Numbered from the stretch's first letter, positions 1-7,093 are shown. The stretch: 35,282 bases of DNA from Faecalibacterium sp. UBA1771 (GCA_002315315.1 DCGT01000011.1:16888-52169); one strand, 5' to 3'. The notes: generated from the sequence alone by a model not told the origin. Numbers and translations: made by a program.

Positions 1-20
1 GTTGAGCAGACTGTCAACGG

Positions 21-26
21 TATAAT
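21..26 (+). promoter_or_regulatory. Possible -10 box at the window edge
   Basis: A TATAAT hexamer lies 34 bases before the ATG of the first gene. A matching -35 box at normal spacing would fall across the start of the window, so only half of the promoter can be judged. If real, it would drive the GNAT, GyrI-like and luxS genes. Confidence 0.35.
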
Positions 27-60
27 TTTTACACCGTTGATTTTGAAAAACGAATCCGAA

Positions 61-501
61 ATGTTCATCGTTAAGCTGATTGAACGCCGCGATTTAAAGC
101 AGAAGGCGGCGGAATGGTTCAATTCAAAGTGGGGAATTTCGACCGAGGCTTATCTTGAAAGCATCGAGGAATCGTTTTCGGCTGTCGTTCCGAGCTGGTA
201 TGTATGTCTTGTTGACGGTAAAATCGTCGCGGGAGCAGGTGTTATCGAAAATGATTTCCATAACCGTAAGGATTTGACCCCCAATGTCTGCGCAGTTTAT
301 ACCGACGCCGAATATCGCAGTCGCGGAATTGCCGGCAGACTTCTCGATTATATCTGTGCCGATATGAAATCTCACGGTATCGAAACACTCTATCTTTTGA
401 CCGATCACACGGGATTTTACGAGCGTTACGGTTGGGAATTCTTCTGTATGGTGCAGGGCGACGGCGAGGAAGAGCCGTCGAGAATGTATATCCACCGTTG
501 A
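61..501 (+). CDS. GNAT family N-acetyltransferase
   Basis: A 146-residue single-domain cytoplasmic acetyltransferase of the GNAT fold, which moves an acetyl group from acetyl-CoA to an amine; the substrate is unknown. The acetyl-CoA pyrophosphate loop appears as YRSRGIAGRLL in the middle of the protein, followed by the helix and the late strand ending in FYERYGWEF, which is typical of the fold. An in-frame TTG lies 24 bases upstream, but ATG 61 is preferred because MFIVKLIERRDL is a natural GNAT first strand. No strong ribosome binding site precedes it. It is the first of three closely packed genes: the next begins about 20 bases after its stop, in the same frame, and luxS follows. Confidence 0.85.
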   Translation: MFIVKLIERRDLKQKAAEWFNSKWGISTEAYLESIEESFSAVVPSWYVCLVDGKIVAGAGVIENDFHNRKDLTPNVCAVYTDAEYRSRGIAGRLLDYICADMKSHGIETLYLLTDHTGFYERYGWEFFCMVQGDGEEEPSRMYIHR

Positions 502-522
502 TTAACAGGGGAGGGCTTACAT

Positions 523-1005
523 ATAAAATACGAAATAATAGAAAAAGAGAGCTTTTCGGTAATCGGAAAGCAGGGCTCAACAAGAAACGGCTACGGATTC
601 ATTGCCCGGCTGTGGAATGATGCCAACACGCATTTTGCTGAAGTGTCGGAGCTTGCCAAGCGTGACGGTAACGGAAATTTTGTCGGTTGTTGGGGAGCTA
701 TGAGCGATTTTTCACTTGAGTTTAAGCCGTGGGAAAATGATTTTTCCGAGGGGTTGTATCTTGCGGGAATTGAATGCGATGATTCCGCATCTGCGCCTGA
801 TGGCTGGACAAAATGGACATTGCCCGCATTCCGTTTTGTAAAAATCGAATGTGATGGAAAAATTACATTTCGGGACGGTCTTGCGTTACTCGAACAAAAG
901 GGATATTCACTCGCCGGTGCGATACAGGATTTTACCGACCTCGTTTTCGGCAAAGATTATATCTGCTTACCCATAGAACGGATAAAAGGAACGGAATTGA
1001 AATGA
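523..1005 (+). CDS. GyrI-like / AraC effector-binding domain protein with apparent ATA start
   Basis: About 160 residues. The sequence reads (I)KYEIIEKESFSVIGK at the N-terminus and ends ...YICLPIERIKGTELK, matching stand-alone GyrI-like small-molecule-binding proteins (the AraC effector-binding domain). These bind hydrophobic or cationic ligands and have no DNA-binding part. Family members normally start MKYEIIEKE; here ATA stands where ATG is expected, and a strong ribosome site (AGGGGAGG, 507-514) sits 8 bases before it. The first standard start in frame is GTG 643, which would remove a quarter of the domain. The frame continues from the GNAT gene across its TGA stop at 499-501. The stop overlaps the luxS start (ATGA). 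Function is unproven; ligand sensing is the usual family role. Confidence 0.7.
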   Translation: MKYEIIEKESFSVIGKQGSTRNGYGFIARLWNDANTHFAEVSELAKRDGNGNFVGCWGAMSDFSLEFKPWENDFSEGLYLAGIECDDSASAPDGWTKWTLPAFRFVKIECDGKITFRDGLALLEQKGYSLAGAIQDFTDLVFGKDYICLPIERIKGTELK

Positions 1006-1475
1006 ACAGAATTGCAAGCTTTTCGGTTGACCACGACAAGTTGACCAAAGGAATGTATATCTCACGTATCGACGGTGACTGCGTGACCTACGATATTCGT
1101 ATGATAAAACCAAACAACGAGGAGGATGTCTATCTTCCCAACGCCGCTCTGCATACATTTGAGCATCTTTTTGCGACTTATATGCGCAACACCGAGTACG
1201 CCGACAAGGTGGTTTATGTCGGACCAATGGGCTGCCGAACAGGTTTTTATCTTATTCTGCGAGACAGTATTTCCTATGAAAAGGCACTCGAGCTTGTGCG
1301 AAATTGCTTTGTATTTATCCGCAATTTCGAGGGAATTGTTCCCGGCACGCAGAGAAAGGAATGCGGCAATTACAAGGAGCACGACCTTGACGGGGCAAAG
1401 ATAATTGCAGAGGATATGTCCGCCGTGCTTGCCGATTGGAGCGCGGCAAGAATGGATTACGATTACAAAGATTAA
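1002..1475 (+). CDS. luxS: S-ribosylhomocysteine lyase (autoinducer-2 synthase)
   Basis: LuxS cleaves S-ribosylhomocysteine to homocysteine and DPD, the precursor of autoinducer-2, in the activated methyl cycle. At 157 residues it has the usual family length. All key residues are visible: the metal-binding motif HTFEH (His51, Glu54, His55), Arg33 in YDIRMIKPN, Cys78 in GPMGCRTGFYL, and metal ligand Cys121 in KECGNYKEHDL. The ATG overlaps the stop of the GyrI-like gene, suggesting translational coupling, and a hairpin terminator follows. A Pfs (MTAN) partner is not in the window, and whether AI-2 serves signalling here or only methyl-group recycling cannot be told from sequence. Confidence 0.97.
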   Translation: MNRIASFSVDHDKLTKGMYISRIDGDCVTYDIRMIKPNNEEDVYLPNAALHTFEHLFATYMRNTEYADKVVYVGPMGCRTGFYLILRDSISYEKALELVRNCFVFIRNFEGIVPGTQRKECGNYKEHDLDGAKIIAEDMSAVLADWSAARMDYDYKD

Positions 1476-1490
1476 GGTACATGATAAAAG

Positions 1491-1523
1491 CCGACAGGTT
1501 CAAAAAGAATCTGCCGGTTTTTT
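1491..1523 (+). terminator. Rho-independent terminator after luxS
   Basis: An 11-bp stem with one mismatch and one G-U pair (1491-1501 with 1507-1517), a 5-base A-rich loop, then six T residues. It ends the GNAT/GyrI-like/luxS unit. Confidence 0.85.
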
Positions 1524-1624
1524 ATTTTCGAAATTATATTGTCAACTACGACAATATATTTCATAAAGCCGTAACGTAATATTTTAAATAAAGAAGGCAA
1601 TAGATTATTTATCAAAATATACTG

Positions 1625-2452
1625 TCATTCGGAAAGGAAATCATCAGAATCACGTTTTTGCTGTCTGTCTGTCCACACCCAAAGCGCAATAGCCGAGCCA
1701 AGCCATATTATGCGGTAAATGTTGGTTGCTGTATTCCCCGGGAAGCTGTCAAAAAGCAAATTCCAATCATAAACCGCGCCGATGGCGTCAATAAACGAAT
1801 GATAGACTGCACACGCGATGATGCTATCGGTCGCTTTATAAAGTGCCGCCAAGGCAAATGCCCAGATAAAGATTGTGATGCCAAAACCTATCAGGCTGTC
1901 TTCGTAATGATTTGACGTCGGGTCAAGCCACAGGTCCAAATGCCATACATACCAAATCGAAGCAGTCAACAATACCGAAAAAGGGAATTTAATCTTTTCT
2001 TCAAATGCCGGCTGCAGAAATCCTCGCCAACCGGTTTCTTCTGCTATCCCGACAAACGGAATCATAATCAGAAATCCCAAAGGCAGCATATACCACGATG
2101 AACCGTTCGGCGTTCCGTTTATTATGGCATAGATTAACGCCATCAGACAAAATCCCCCGGTAAGCAGGATTGTTTTACTCTTGTTTTTTGTTCGGAAAAT
2201 GCCTTTCAGAAATTCCTTCAGCCCGATGTGTTCCTTGCATAAAGAAATCATCAGCATTGAGACAAACGGAGCAGGCGTGGAAAACAATAGCCCGATCACG
2301 GCATACAGGAAATATCCGGCAGTCATTTTACCTGTCTCGTTGAAGGCAACGGAATACGGCAACAGCCACAGCTTTAATGTAGCAAAGCAAAATCCCCATA
2401 ATCCGACAATCAAGACAAGATAAAGACATATGTTTTTACTTGTGTTTTTCAT
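1625..2452 (-). CDS. CPBP family intramembrane metalloprotease
   Basis: A 275-residue multi-spanning membrane protein of the CPBP (CAAX protease and bacteriocin-processing / Abi) family. The diagnostic motif EETGWRGFLQP (Glu138-Glu139, Arg143) is followed by WHLDLW (His171) and AVYHSFIDAIG (His218), the glutamates and histidines expected to coordinate the catalytic metal inside the membrane. The last motif has Asp where many members have Asn. About seven or eight hydrophobic segments are visible. An upstream TTG (2497) would add 15 residues, but ATG 2452 is preferred because GGAG lies about 10 bases before it. It is transcribed alone, with its own promoter near 2569-2597. Members process prenylated proteins or confer peptide immunity; the substrate here is unknown. 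Confidence 0.85.
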   Translation of the reverse strand: MKNTSKNICLYLVLIVGLWGFCFATLKLWLLPYSVAFNETGKMTAGYFLYAVIGLLFSTPAPFVSMLMISLCKEHIGLKEFLKGIFRTKNKSKTILLTGGFCLMALIYAIINGTPNGSSWYMLPLGFLIMIPFVGIAEETGWRGFLQPAFEEKIKFPFSVLLTASIWYVWHLDLWLDPTSNHYEDSLIGFGITIFIWAFALAALYKATDSIIACAVYHSFIDAIGAVYDWNLLFDSFPGNTATNIYRIIWLGSAIALWVWTDRQQKRDSDDFLSE

Positions 2453-2520
2453 AACTGAATTGCTCCGTAAAACTCGATTTATCATTATCTGCGACAAAAC
2501 ATTCGATTTCTAAGCATCAA

Positions 2521-2566
2521 AAATGCAGACGAACCAGTTCTGAATAGTGCCTTTGCGTCTGCATTT
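2521..2566 (-). repeat. 11-bp perfect inverted repeat at the start of the CPBP transcript
   Basis: Arms 2521-2531 and 2556-2566 are perfectly complementary (AAATGCAGACG / CGTCTGCATTT) around a 24-base loop. The right arm coincides with the transcription start predicted from the minus-strand promoter at 2569-2597, so the mRNA would begin with this stem-loop. It lacks a following T run on the minus strand and is not an obvious terminator. Confidence 0.6.
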
Positions 2567-2568
2567 TC

Positions 2569-2597
2569 ATTTTATGTTTTTGTTTTCAATTTGTCAA
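2569..2597 (-). promoter_or_regulatory. Sigma-A promoter for the CPBP protease gene
   Basis: On the minus strand, TTGACA (2592-2597) and TAAAAT (2569-2574) are separated by 17 bases. The predicted start near 2562-2564 gives an untranslated leader of roughly 110 bases. Confidence 0.75.
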
Positions 2598-2624
2598 TCC
2601 GAAAGGGTTTTACGAAAAAAGAAA

Positions 2625-2659
2625 AAGGCAGTAGACTTTTTGTCAAAGTCTACTGCCTT
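2625..2659 (-). terminator. Terminator of tRNA-Ser
   Basis: A perfect 15-bp stem (2625-2639 with 2645-2659) with a 5-base loop lies just past the CCA end of the tRNA. On the minus strand it is followed by a T-rich run. Confidence 0.9.
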
Positions 2660-2662
2660 CTT

Positions 2663-2753
2663 TGGCGGAGATGGAGAGATTTGAACTCTCGCGAGCCTTT
2701 CGACTCCTACACCCTTAGCAGGGGCGCCTCTTCGACCTCTTGAGTACATCTCC
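2663..2753 (-). tRNA. tRNA-Ser (anticodon GCT)
   Basis: Read on the minus strand, the acceptor stem GGAGATG pairs with CATCTCC, followed by the serine discriminator G and an encoded CCA. The anticodon loop CTGCTAA gives GCT, reading AGC and AGU codons. A long variable arm is present, as in class II serine tRNAs, and the T loop TTCAAAT is intact. A good promoter precedes it and a terminator follows directly, so it is a single-gene unit. Confidence 0.97.
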
Positions 2754-2806
2754 AAAGTCAAAGTTTCTTAGCTTGATAAATTGTCCGCACTCACTGTGCA
2801 AGAGAT

Positions 2807-2836
2807 ATTATACTATACCCTTACCCGTTAAGTCAA
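2807..2836 (-). promoter_or_regulatory. Sigma-A promoter of tRNA-Ser
   Basis: Minus-strand TTGACT (2831-2836) and TATAAT (2807-2812) with an 18-base spacer, ending about 54 bases before the mature tRNA 5' end. Confidence 0.8.
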
Positions 2837-2876
2837 TGGTAAATTGACATTTTTTTATATTATCTTTTACAATCGC

Positions 2877-2905
2877 TTTACCGCCTTGACGAAATAGGGT
2901 ATAAT
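2877..2905 (+). promoter_or_regulatory. Likely promoter of the G3E GTPase pair
   Basis: TATAAT at 2900-2905 with a weak -35 TTTACC at 2877-2882 (17-base spacer). A better-looking TTGACG at 2886 is too close to serve. A weak -35 could mean an activator, or release of a repressor such as Zur, but I see no clear operator palindrome. Confidence 0.5.
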
Positions 2906-2942
2906 ATATTAGTTAATTAATTTTTTGAAAGAGATGATTACA

Positions 2943-3962
2943 ATGATTAAGGTTGATATTTTCTCCGGCTTTTTGGGTGCAGGCAAGACAACGCTTATCA
3001 AGAAGCTGTTGGCGGAAGCGTATAAGGGCGAAAAGGTCGTTCTGATTGAAAATGAGTTCGGTGATATTTCCATTGACGGCGGTTTTTTAAAGGACAGCGG
3101 CGTTATCATCAACGAGATGAGCGCGGGCTGTATCTGCTGTTCACTCAAGGGTGACTTTACCGTTGCTCTTAAAGAGGTTGCCGACCGCTTTGAGCCGGAA
3201 CGAATCATCATTGAGCCGTCGGGCGTCGGCAAGCTGTCTGATGTTATCGACGCCGTCAAGGCTTGTGGAGATTATGTCGAGGTCAACGCCGCCGTCGCGG
3301 TTGCCGATGCCAAGAAATGCAAAATGTATCTTAAAAACTTCGGCGAGTTCTTCCAAAATCAGATTGAATCCGCCGGAGCGGTCATACTTTCACGCACCAA
3401 TCTAATCTCTGAGGAAAAGACCGCCGAGGCTCTTGAGGTCATAAGGAGTCTTAATCCGCAGGCTACCGTTATCACTACCCCGTGGGATGAGCTTAAAGGC
3501 TCCGATATCCTCGAGGCCGCCGAGCTTAAGCGTTCACTGACAATGGAGCTTTCTGCTCTTGTAAACGAACAGGAGCATGAAGATGACGAATGTGACTGCG
3601 GCTGTGAGCATCATCACCATCACCACGACGATGATGACGACGAGTGCGAATGTGAGCATCATCACCATCACCACCATCACGACGCCGACGAGATTTTCAC
3701 GACCTTTGGAACGGAAACCAACAAAAAGTTCTCCGAACAGAAGCTTCGTGATGCTCTTGCCGCCTTTGACAGCGGCGAGTACGGCAATATTCTGCGTGCC
3801 AAGGGATACCTTGACAGCGATGACGGCAACGGTTGGATTTGGTTTGACTACGTTCCCGAGGAGAGCGACATTCGCAGAGGCAGTGCCAATGTTATCGGCC
3901 GTGTCTGCGTTATCGGTTCTGAATTAAAGGAATCCGAAATTAAGAATCTGCTCGGTCTGTAA
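2943..3962 (+). CDS. G3E / COG0523 GTPase with His-rich metal-binding insert
   Basis: A 339-residue CobW/COG0523-family protein: GTP-driven metallochaperones that deliver zinc, cobalt or iron to target enzymes. Visible are the Walker A motif GFLGAGKTT (residues 9-17), the switch region LIENEFGD, the family's metal-binding CxCC as GCICCSL (Cys63, Cys65, Cys66) and the second Walker element IIEPSGVGKL. The base-recognition NKxD position reads SRTN instead, so nucleotide preference may be unusual. Residues 211-248 form a linker with six and eight consecutive histidines, acidic runs and four CxC-type cysteines, an apparent internal duplication. The C-terminal CobW_C domain follows. ATG 2943 is chosen over TTG 2925 and ATG 2934 because MIKVDIFSGFLG begins the first strand. 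It is co-transcribed with the next gene, 18 bases downstream. Zinc is the likeliest cargo by family analogy, not proven. Confidence 0.92.
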   Translation: MIKVDIFSGFLGAGKTTLIKKLLAEAYKGEKVVLIENEFGDISIDGGFLKDSGVIINEMSAGCICCSLKGDFTVALKEVADRFEPERIIIEPSGVGKLSDVIDAVKACGDYVEVNAAVAVADAKKCKMYLKNFGEFFQNQIESAGAVILSRTNLISEEKTAEALEVIRSLNPQATVITTPWDELKGSDILEAAELKRSLTMELSALVNEQEHEDDECDCGCEHHHHHHDDDDDECECEHHHHHHHHDADEIFTTFGTETNKKFSEQKLRDALAAFDSGEYGNILRAKGYLDSDDGNGWIWFDYVPEESDIRRGSANVIGRVCVIGSELKESEIKNLLGL

Positions 3963-3980
3963 TACAGTAAGGAGCTACCG

Positions 3981-4934
3981 ATGGCAAAGGAAATACCGGT
4001 ATATCTGTTTGTCGGCTTTTTGGAGTCCGGCAAGACACGTTTTATTCAGAAAACTATGGAGGATGAGCGCTTCAGCGGTGATGAGAGAACACTTCTTTTG
4101 TGCTGTGAACAGGGTGAGGAGGACTATACTCCCGACACCTTCGTTTCCTCCAAGGTTAATTTGGTCAATATCGACAGCGTTGAGGAGCTTACCGAGGATA
4201 ATCTGAATGCTCTGATCAAGCGTTTTAAATCGGACAGACTGGTTGTCGAATATAACGGAATGTGGATGCTCAGCGACTTATATGCCGCTTTGCCGGAGGA
4301 TTGCGTTATCTATCAACAGTTCACATTTGTAGATTGCACCACATTCACCGTTTACAACAACAATATGCGCAACCTTATGGTCGACAAGCTGCGCGATTGC
4401 GAGCTGGCAGTGTTCAACCGTTTTACCGATTCGACCGATAAAATGGAAATTCACAAGGTCGTGCGTGCCGCCAACAGAATGTGCGACATAGCATACGAGT
4501 ACGAAAACGGCGAAGCGGAATTAGACGATATCGAGGACCCGCCGCCATACGATATCAACGCCCCTATTGTCAAGATAGAGGACAAGGACTATGCGTGGTG
4601 GTATCGCGACATTTCGGAGGATCCCGCCGCATTTAACGGCAAAACTGTCGAGTTCAGCTCGCTTGCTCTGCTTGATAACAAGTCAATGGGCAACAGTACC
4701 TACCTCGTCGGCAGACAGCTTATGAACTGCTGTGAAGCCGATACCAACTTTGCCGGCTTTGTGGCACAGCAGCCGCTGACTATGAACAAGCCCACGCATA
4801 AGGGATGGTATAATGTGGTTGCCAAGATAGATTACCGCTTCCACAAGGTTTACGGACAAAAAGGTCCCGTCCTCAACGTGACCTCGCTTACACCGATTGA
4901 CGAGCTTGAGGAGCCGGTCGCAACATTCTATTAA
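3981..4934 (+). CDS. Degenerate G3E GTPase fused to a DUF1980/TIGR03943-like C-terminal domain
   Basis: 317 residues in two parts. The N-terminal part (about 1-180) resembles COG0523 GTPases: P-loop GFLESGKTRF (12-21), then VVEYNGMWML where the family has IEPSGxxxL, and FNRFTD near the NKxD position. It lacks the CxCC metal motif. The C-terminal part (about 215-317) begins NGKTVEFSSLAL and carries LVGRQLMNCCEADT and GPVLNVTSLTPIDELEEP. I read this as the soluble C-terminal domain of TIGR03943 (DUF1980) proteins, whose hallmark is a CC-x-AD stretch and which normally accompany a permease and a COG0523 protein. A ribosome site (AAGGAG) precedes ATG 3981. The gene is translated with the preceding metallochaperone, suggesting a partner subunit in metal handling. 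No permease is adjacent. The domain call is from pattern memory and needs a profile search. Confidence 0.72.
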   Translation: MAKEIPVYLFVGFLESGKTRFIQKTMEDERFSGDERTLLLCCEQGEEDYTPDTFVSSKVNLVNIDSVEELTEDNLNALIKRFKSDRLVVEYNGMWMLSDLYAALPEDCVIYQQFTFVDCTTFTVYNNNMRNLMVDKLRDCELAVFNRFTDSTDKMEIHKVVRAANRMCDIAYEYENGEAELDDIEDPPPYDINAPIVKIEDKDYAWWYRDISEDPAAFNGKTVEFSSLALLDNKSMGNSTYLVGRQLMNCCEADTNFAGFVAQQPLTMNKPTHKGWYNVVAKIDYRFHKVYGQKGPVLNVTSLTPIDELEEPVATFY

Positions 4935-4941
4935 TTATTAT

Positions 4942-4969
4942 ACGGACTGTCGGGGAATCGGCAGTCCGT
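4942..4969 (+). terminator. Hairpin after the G3E pair
   Basis: Stem ACGGACTG (4942-4949) with CAGTCCGT (4962-4969) around a partly paired loop. The T run is weak (AATTATTTG), so termination may be incomplete or shared with the larger palindrome downstream. Confidence 0.6.
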
Positions 4970-4988
4970 AATTATTTGTCAAAATTAT

Positions 4989-5067
4989 CTGTATAAACGG
5001 AGGTCCGACAATACATCTTTTAGGTAAATAAACCTTAAAAGAGTATTGCCGGACTTCAATTATACAG
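4989..5067. repeat. 79-bp nested palindrome between convergent genes
   Basis: Nearly the whole element folds on itself: CTGTATAA (4989-4996) with TTATACAG (5060-5067), then GTCCGACAATAC with GTATTGCCGGAC, then CTTTTAGGT with AACCTTAAAAG around a short A/T loop. It sits between the convergent G3E pair and the 5'-nucleotidase gene, ending 28 bases before the nucleotidase stop. It could be a bidirectional terminator, a small palindromic repeat or a MITE-like element. No other copy is recognisable in this window, and no target-site duplication is obvious. Confidence 0.7.
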
Positions 5068-5095
5068 AACCGAACATTACACGATGCCGGTTTGA

Positions 5096-7060
5096 TTAAT
5101 TTTTAGAACGGGAATGAGCCTTTTTCTTGGCTGATTTAACTATTGCCGTGACTATAAGGATGATAACGAAAATCAGAATAAACGCCGCTGCAAGCGCAAT
5201 CCACGAAACGGCATTCCAATTTACCAGCATTTCGCTTATTCCAAGCTCGGTTGTGCTGACCTTGTGCGTCTTAGGCTGACGGTAGCTCTGCGGAACATCC
5301 GCAACGCCGTCGCCGTCGGTATCGTCAAAGGACATAAGATAGCTTGCAAGCGCAAACCATTCCTTGACCTCACTGCCGTCGGCGGCGTGCACGATACAGC
5401 TGTCATAGGTGCCGCCGTCATCAATAGGATTCCCGTTTTTATCCTTGGGCGTAACGCTTATCAGCCCCTTAGACAATGTTGTTACCTTGCCGAGCATTTG
5501 AACGCAGTTTTGACCGGTAACTATATGATACAGTCGGTTGTCCTCAATATCCTCTGTATTACCGTTGCTGTCGGTCAGCCAAATACGCGTGACCTTGTTC
5601 AGCAACATACGGTTAGTGCTCCAATTCCAGCAAAGACCGGTGCTGTAAAGCTGTGCAATCGACATAAGAGGGGAAATGGAAGCATCAATTTCGGCGGCAA
5701 GCTTCAACTCCTTGCCGGTGAGATAAATACTGACAATCGGATAACCCGCCGTGCCGTCAGCACCGACACCGAGCGAAAGAACATCGAAGGCATCGGAAAC
5801 GGTTATGTCGCCCTCGGTAAAGCTGCCTCTGATAACTCCGCAAGGAATGAACGCCGCGTCGGGGTATGTGTATTCATCGCCGTCACTGTCGGTGCCGGCA
5901 AGCTCTGTAATGCCGTATATGTACGCCTCGGTCAGCAGATTTCCGAGAGCCTTGTCTGCAAGCTCACCGTATGCGCTGTCCATATCAAAGTCGATGTGGG
6001 CGACAATCTCGTCAAAATCGGTCATTCCCTCAAACTGCGAGAGATAGCTTTTGCTGACAAGATTTTTATAGCTGTCAATGACCCCTGCAGTGGTCTTATC
6101 TTCCGCTACCGTTTCGTCAACGGGTATCAGCTCGTAGTCTATCAGCTTGTCGCCGTTAAGACGCAGAACACCTAAATTTTCGGCATAGCTTCCGCAGCAG
6201 ACAATATAGGTGCCGTTGACATACATCGGCTCAGTCAGTGTAGAATGGGTGTGTCCGCTTATGATAACGTCTATTCCATCAACGTTTTTTGCAAGCTGAT
6301 AGTCCTCAGAGGACTTTCCTGTCATATCGTTATCATCAATACCGGTGTGTGAAAGACAAATAACGTAATCCGCACCGCCGTCGGCGTTGATTTCGTCGAT
6401 AACACGTTTTGCGGCTTCTTCGATATCCTCGTAATGCATACCGCTGAGCGGGGAATCTCCGTCGGCATCGGCGCCGAGCAGACCGAAAACGGCAATTTTT
6501 ACGCCTTCCCGCTCGATTATCGTGTATTCCTTGACACCGTAGCTTTCGAATGCGTCGCGCGCGATATCGTCGCTTTCGGTATAGCCGTCGCCATCGGTAT
6601 CGGGCCAATAATTTGCCTGAACGATTTCCGGAAGTGTTTCGCCTGCACTGCGTGCTTTAGCTGCGGCGTTCAACATTTCGGCAAGACCTGCTTGACGAAA
6701 ATCGAATTCGTGATTGCCGAATGTGGTGGCGTCGTAACCGAGCTGACCGAGGATTCTGAATTCGGCAGCGTCGGTTGTGAAAACGGTCTGGAAAAGTGAG
6801 CCCATACCGAAATCTCCGCCGTCAACGGTGACTATTGCCGAGTCGGAGTACTTTTTGCGTTGCTCGTTAAGCAATGATGCAAGCCTCGCATAGCCGCCGG
6901 ACTGACCGCCGTCCTGCGTGTCGACCGGTAAAAAATGTGAATGCAGGTCACTTGTGAAAAGCACCGTCAGTTCGGTTTCCTCTTCCGCGCAGACTGCGGG
7001 AAGGCAGGAAAGAAGCAGTACAAGTGCTGTAATGGCTGATAATATTTGTTTGATTTTCAT
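5096..7060 (-). CDS. Secreted, membrane-anchored 5'-nucleotidase / UshA-like metallophosphoesterase
   Basis: A 654-residue surface enzyme that removes phosphate from extracellular nucleotides for nucleoside salvage. A signal peptide (MKIKQILSAITALVLLLSCLPAVCA) starts it. Metal-binding motifs follow in order: SDLHSH (Asp38, His40), VDGGDFG (Asp83), GNHEFDF (Asn116, His117), LSHTGID (His238) and SGHTHS (His270, His272). A C-terminal 5'-nucleotidase domain occupies roughly residues 350-590. A transmembrane helix near the C-terminus (IALAAAFILIFVIILIV) with a Lys/Arg tail anchors it. Three acidic loops (DTDGDGYTESDD, DSDGDEYT, DTDGDGVAD) resemble calcium-binding loops. ATG 7060 is chosen over the longer open frame because AGAGGAA precedes it and the signal peptide begins there. 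It has its own promoter. Confidence 0.93.
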   Translation of the reverse strand: MKIKQILSAITALVLLLSCLPAVCAEEETELTVLFTSDLHSHFLPVDTQDGGQSGGYARLASLLNEQRKKYSDSAIVTVDGGDFGMGSLFQTVFTTDAAEFRILGQLGYDATTFGNHEFDFRQAGLAEMLNAAAKARSAGETLPEIVQANYWPDTDGDGYTESDDIARDAFESYGVKEYTIIEREGVKIAVFGLLGADADGDSPLSGMHYEDIEEAAKRVIDEINADGGADYVICLSHTGIDDNDMTGKSSEDYQLAKNVDGIDVIISGHTHSTLTEPMYVNGTYIVCCGSYAENLGVLRLNGDKLIDYELIPVDETVAEDKTTAGVIDSYKNLVSKSYLSQFEGMTDFDEIVAHIDFDMDSAYGELADKALGNLLTEAYIYGITELAGTDSDGDEYTYPDAAFIPCGVIRGSFTEGDITVSDAFDVLSLGVGADGTAGYPIVSIYLTGKELKLAAEIDASISPLMSIAQLYSTGLCWNWSTNRMLLNKVTRIWLTDSNGNTEDIEDNRLYHIVTGQNCVQMLGKVTTLSKGLISVTPKDKNGNPIDDGGTYDSCIVHAADGSEVKEWFALASYLMSFDDTDGDGVADVPQSYRQPKTHKVSTTELGISEMLVNWNAVSWIALAAAFILIFVIILIVTAIVKSAKKKAHSRSKN

Positions 7061-7093
7061 ACCATAGATTCCTCTCTGTTTGTTAATAAATAA

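Noticed and set aside
2..26. Complete promoter TTGAGC ... TATAAT at the window start
   Set aside because: The spacing is only 13 bases. The real -35, if any, would lie at or beyond the window edge.
3607..3682. Repeated CATCAC units as a possible CRISPR or recombinant His tag
   Set aside because: The repeats are in frame within a native COG0523 protein, lack spacers, and such His-rich linkers are normal in this family.
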